From Verrucomicrobiota bacterium (lineage in GTDB: Bacteria; Verrucomicrobiota; Verrucomicrobiia; Chthoniobacterales; UBA10450), in NCBI GenBank assembly GCA_003218815.1, contig QHON01000045.1, positions 1-15,781 of the forward strand: a stretch of DNA of 15,781 nucleotides, in the 5' to 3' direction. Below are positions 14,312 to 15,781 of the stretch, one piece after another. Positions within the stretch are counted from its first letter, which is position 1. Every line of letters begins with the position of its first letter. The position numbers were made by a program, and so were the translations under genes. The notes below the pieces were generated by a model, which made no database searches, was not told the DNA's origin, and saw nothing but the letters and a program-made list of their open reading frames with translations.

Positions 14312-15340
14312 TTGTCGGTGATCATCGCCCATCGGTGCAAAAGCTTTTGCTTCACTGGGGCTAGCTTATATGCTCTCGCGAAAGTGCCCATTCGTTTTCC
14401 AAAGAAAAGCCGGAGGAATATCGTTCGCCAGACATCCGGGGATGGCGCGGCTACCAAGCGTTCCACGCGTGTGCGCTTGCGTCCACGAGCCGACTGGCAC
14501 AAGCGCAATTTTCTGACCAGCGTCCTGATTCCTTCGCTTTTCACCAAGCGCGCTGGCAATCATGCGCGGCCGCAATTTCCGAAAATCCGGGAAGGCGAAG
14601 TGTGCATCACCTGGATTGGGCACGCTTCGTTTTTGATTCAAACGCACGAGGTTAATGTCTTGATTGATCCGATCTGGTCGAAGTGGCTCAAAGTGATTAA
14701 AAGACTGAAGCAGCCGGGTTTCGAAATTCATCACTTACCCTCGATCGATTTCGTTCTCGTGACGCATGCCCACTTTGATCATCTGGACCGGCGCACATTG
14801 CGGCGCGTGGCTGCCGATCAGCCGATTGCCGTGCCGATAGGCGTGGGAAATCTGGTGCATGATCTTGGTTTCCACATTGTGCACGAGCTCGATTACTGGC
14901 AGACAGTGGAACTTGGACCCCTCAAGATTTCGCTTACGCCGTGTCATCACTGGGGCGCGCGATTTCTTGCAGATTTACATCGCGACTTCGGCGGATTCGT
15001 CATCGCGATGGATGGCCGCACGATTTTTCATTGCGGCGACAGCGCTTATTTCCCCGGGTTCAAAGAAATCGGCGAGCGCTACAAGATCGACATCGCCCTG
15101 CTTCCGATCGGCGCTTATGAGGCACCAACCGGCCGCGAAGTTCACATGAATCCGGAAGAGGCCGTGAAAGCTTTCCTCGAACTTCACGCTAAAACTTTGG
15201 TACCGATGCATTACGGAACTTTTCGCCTCGGGTTTGAGCCGCTCCATGAACCTCCGGAAAGATTGCTTGCGTCCGCGCGCGAGCACGGCATCGAGGAGAA
15301 GGTCCTCGTCATGACTGAAGGCAAGCCCGTGGTTTTGTAG
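14312..15340 (+). CDS. Metallo-beta-lactamase-fold hydrolase (NAPE-PLD / UlaG-like group)
   Basis: A binuclear metal hydrolase. The metal ligands are THAHFDHLD (151-159 counted from 14312), the histidine pair in TPCHHWGAR (212-213), D243 in FHCGDSAYFPGF and H300 in MHYGTFRLG. WIGHASFLIQ and DPIWSKW before the first ligand motif, together with CHHWGAR and GTFRLG, resemble the N-acylphosphatidylethanolamine phospholipase D-like bacterial branch, so a phosphodiester or lactone substrate is possible, but the substrate is unknown. The start is uncertain: TTG 14312 gives 342 residues, GTG 14318 and GTG 14381 are alternatives, and none has a good ribosome-binding site; the first 60 residues are basic and poorly family-like. 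The stop TAG is provided by a palindromic repeat. Confidence 0.87.
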   Translation: MSVIIAHRCKSFCFTGASLYALAKVPIRFPKKSRRNIVRQTSGDGAATKRSTRVRLRPRADWHKRNFLTSVLIPSLFTKRAGNHARPQFPKIREGEVCITWIGHASFLIQTHEVNVLIDPIWSKWLKVIKRLKQPGFEIHHLPSIDFVLVTHAHFDHLDRRTLRRVAADQPIAVPIGVGNLVHDLGFHIVHELDYWQTVELGPLKISLTPCHHWGARFLADLHRDFGGFVIAMDGRTIFHCGDSAYFPGFKEIGERYKIDIALLPIGAYEAPTGREVHMNPEEAVKAFLELHAKTLVPMHYGTFRLGFEPLHEPPERLLASAREHGIEEKVLVMTEGKPVVL

Positions 15341-15359
15341 GGCGTTTCTGTGAAACGCC
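15337..15359 (+). repeat. REP-like palindrome, copy 1
   Basis: GTAG followed by the perfect hairpin GGCGTTTC-TGT-GAAACGCC. The TAG is the stop codon of the metallo-hydrolase gene, and the GTG in the loop is the only convenient start of the next gene. A related copy in inverted orientation lies 27 bp further on, as in paired REP/BIME elements. Confidence 0.75.
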
Positions 15360-15781
15360 GCGAACCAGGCGACATCGAAAGTACCTGGCGTCTGACACAG
15401 ACGCCCTACAGTTTTTTTGGCGCCATCGGTGCCGGACTGATCGTCGTCGGATTTTGCCTACTCCTGCTCTGGCACGATCCACTCGTTTTTTGGAATGACG
15501 ATTATGAATTGTCAGTCCTGCCCGTATTCGCCGATGTCGCGCGCAGCTGGTCTGAAGGCGATTGGCCGCTCTTGAGTCCCTATTCCTGGGTCTGCGGCAA
15601 TCTCGCCGGCGAATTTCAGTACGGAACTTTTTCGCTTTTTGTAAATACGGCCGTCGTGATCATCTGGAAATTTCCTCTCACGTTTCCCCAGCAGGCTGCT
15701 GCTCTTTCCATCACGCATCTTTTTGTCCTGGCGGTTGGCGCATTTTTGCTCGCGCGGGATCGCCGGTTTTCAATTCCATTG
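15350..15781 (+). CDS. Multi-pass membrane protein, N-terminal part, YfhO/GT-C-like; cut by the window edge
   Basis: The visible 144 residues contain three hydrophobic segments (about 22-41, 93-108 and 115-135). Between the first two, an extracytoplasmic-type loop (FWNDDYELSVLPVF, then WPLLSPYSWVCGNLAGEFQYGTFSLF) resembles the first loop of YfhO-like and GT-C glycosyltransferases, where an acidic pair near the membrane is catalytic (here DD at 50-51). The reading frame is open to the window end. The start GTG at 15350 lies in the loop of a palindromic repeat, and a second repeat copy is translated as residues about 13-20. No other ATG, GTG or TTG is available in frame before a TTG near 15508, beyond the first membrane segment. 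It starts 10 bp after the preceding stop. Confidence 0.6.
   Translation, partial: MKRREPGDIESTWRLTQTPYSFFGAIGAGLIVVGFCLLLLWHDPLVFWNDDYELSVLPVFADVARSWSEGDWPLLSPYSWVCGNLAGEFQYGTFSLFVNTAVVIIWKFPLTFPQQAAALSITHLFVLAVGAFLLARDRRFSIPL
15387..15409 (-). repeat. REP-like palindrome, copy 2 (inverted)
   Basis: The perfect hairpin GGCGTCTG-ACA-CAGACGCC followed by CTAC, which is the GTAG end of copy 1 on the other strand. The two copies differ mainly by compensating changes in the stem, keeping both hairpins perfect. The pair is separated by 27 bp that contain a further small inverted match (CCAGG 15365-15369, CCTGG 15384-15388). Confidence 0.72.

Noticed and set aside
1..15781. CRISPR array, phage genes or insertion sequence
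   Set aside because: No regularly spaced direct repeats, cas, phage structural or transposase reading frames were seen.

Overview
The window is bacterial DNA with two parts of different character, meeting at a gene-poor stretch of about 360 bp (8638-9001) beside a tmRNA gene. By eye the left part (1 to about 8640) is more GC-rich, and its proteins read like proteobacterial catabolic enzymes. The right part (about 9360 to the end) is lower in GC and uses many AAA runs. It carries a DUF1460 protein, an HPr protein and a pair of short palindromic repeats, a mix that reminds me of soil Verrucomicrobiota. The taxonomy is a guess. The left part could be an acquired island next to the tmRNA 3' end, or the join could be an assembly artefact.

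Left part: a tightly packed minus-strand operon runs 6493 -> 1. It encodes an omega-aminotransferase, a P5C-dehydrogenase-like aldehyde dehydrogenase, the alpha and beta subunits of a CatIJ/GctAB-type CoA-transferase, a second class-III aminotransferase and an exported TolB-like beta-propeller protein cut by the window edge. Three of the five junctions are ATGA overlaps. Divergently, on the plus strand, lie a PcaR-like IclR regulator and a PcaF-like beta-ketoadipyl-CoA thiolase, which overlap each other. A perfect 15-bp palindrome, probably the regulator's operator, sits between the two units.

Together these genes can be read as a complete route from a diamino acid to central metabolism: omega-transamination, semialdehyde oxidation, second transamination to 3-oxoadipate, CoA transfer, and thiolysis to succinyl-CoA plus acetyl-CoA. 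Beta-lysine (3,6-diaminohexanoate) fits every step. Its semialdehyde would cyclise to 1-pyrroline-5-acetate, the one-carbon-longer relative of the P5C dehydrogenase substrate. This is an inference and the main candidate for a new system here. The alpha-subunit gene has a start problem: its conserved N-terminus is out of frame with the only plausible start codon.

Middle: tmRNA (ssrA, minus strand) with the readable tag ADHEDLALAA. Two tRNA-like fragments lie in the gap next to it.

Right part: a PAPS-type sulfotransferase; an NrtA/SsuA/TauA-type ABC importer (binding protein, ATPase, permease) whose last gene is coupled by ATGA to an HPr phosphocarrier; a convergent DUF1460 secreted hydrolase whose stop overlaps the HPr stop; a metallo-beta-lactamase-fold hydrolase; and the start of a YfhO/GT-C-like membrane protein. 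An inverted pair of palindromic repeats supplies the stop codon of the hydrolase and the start codon of the membrane protein.
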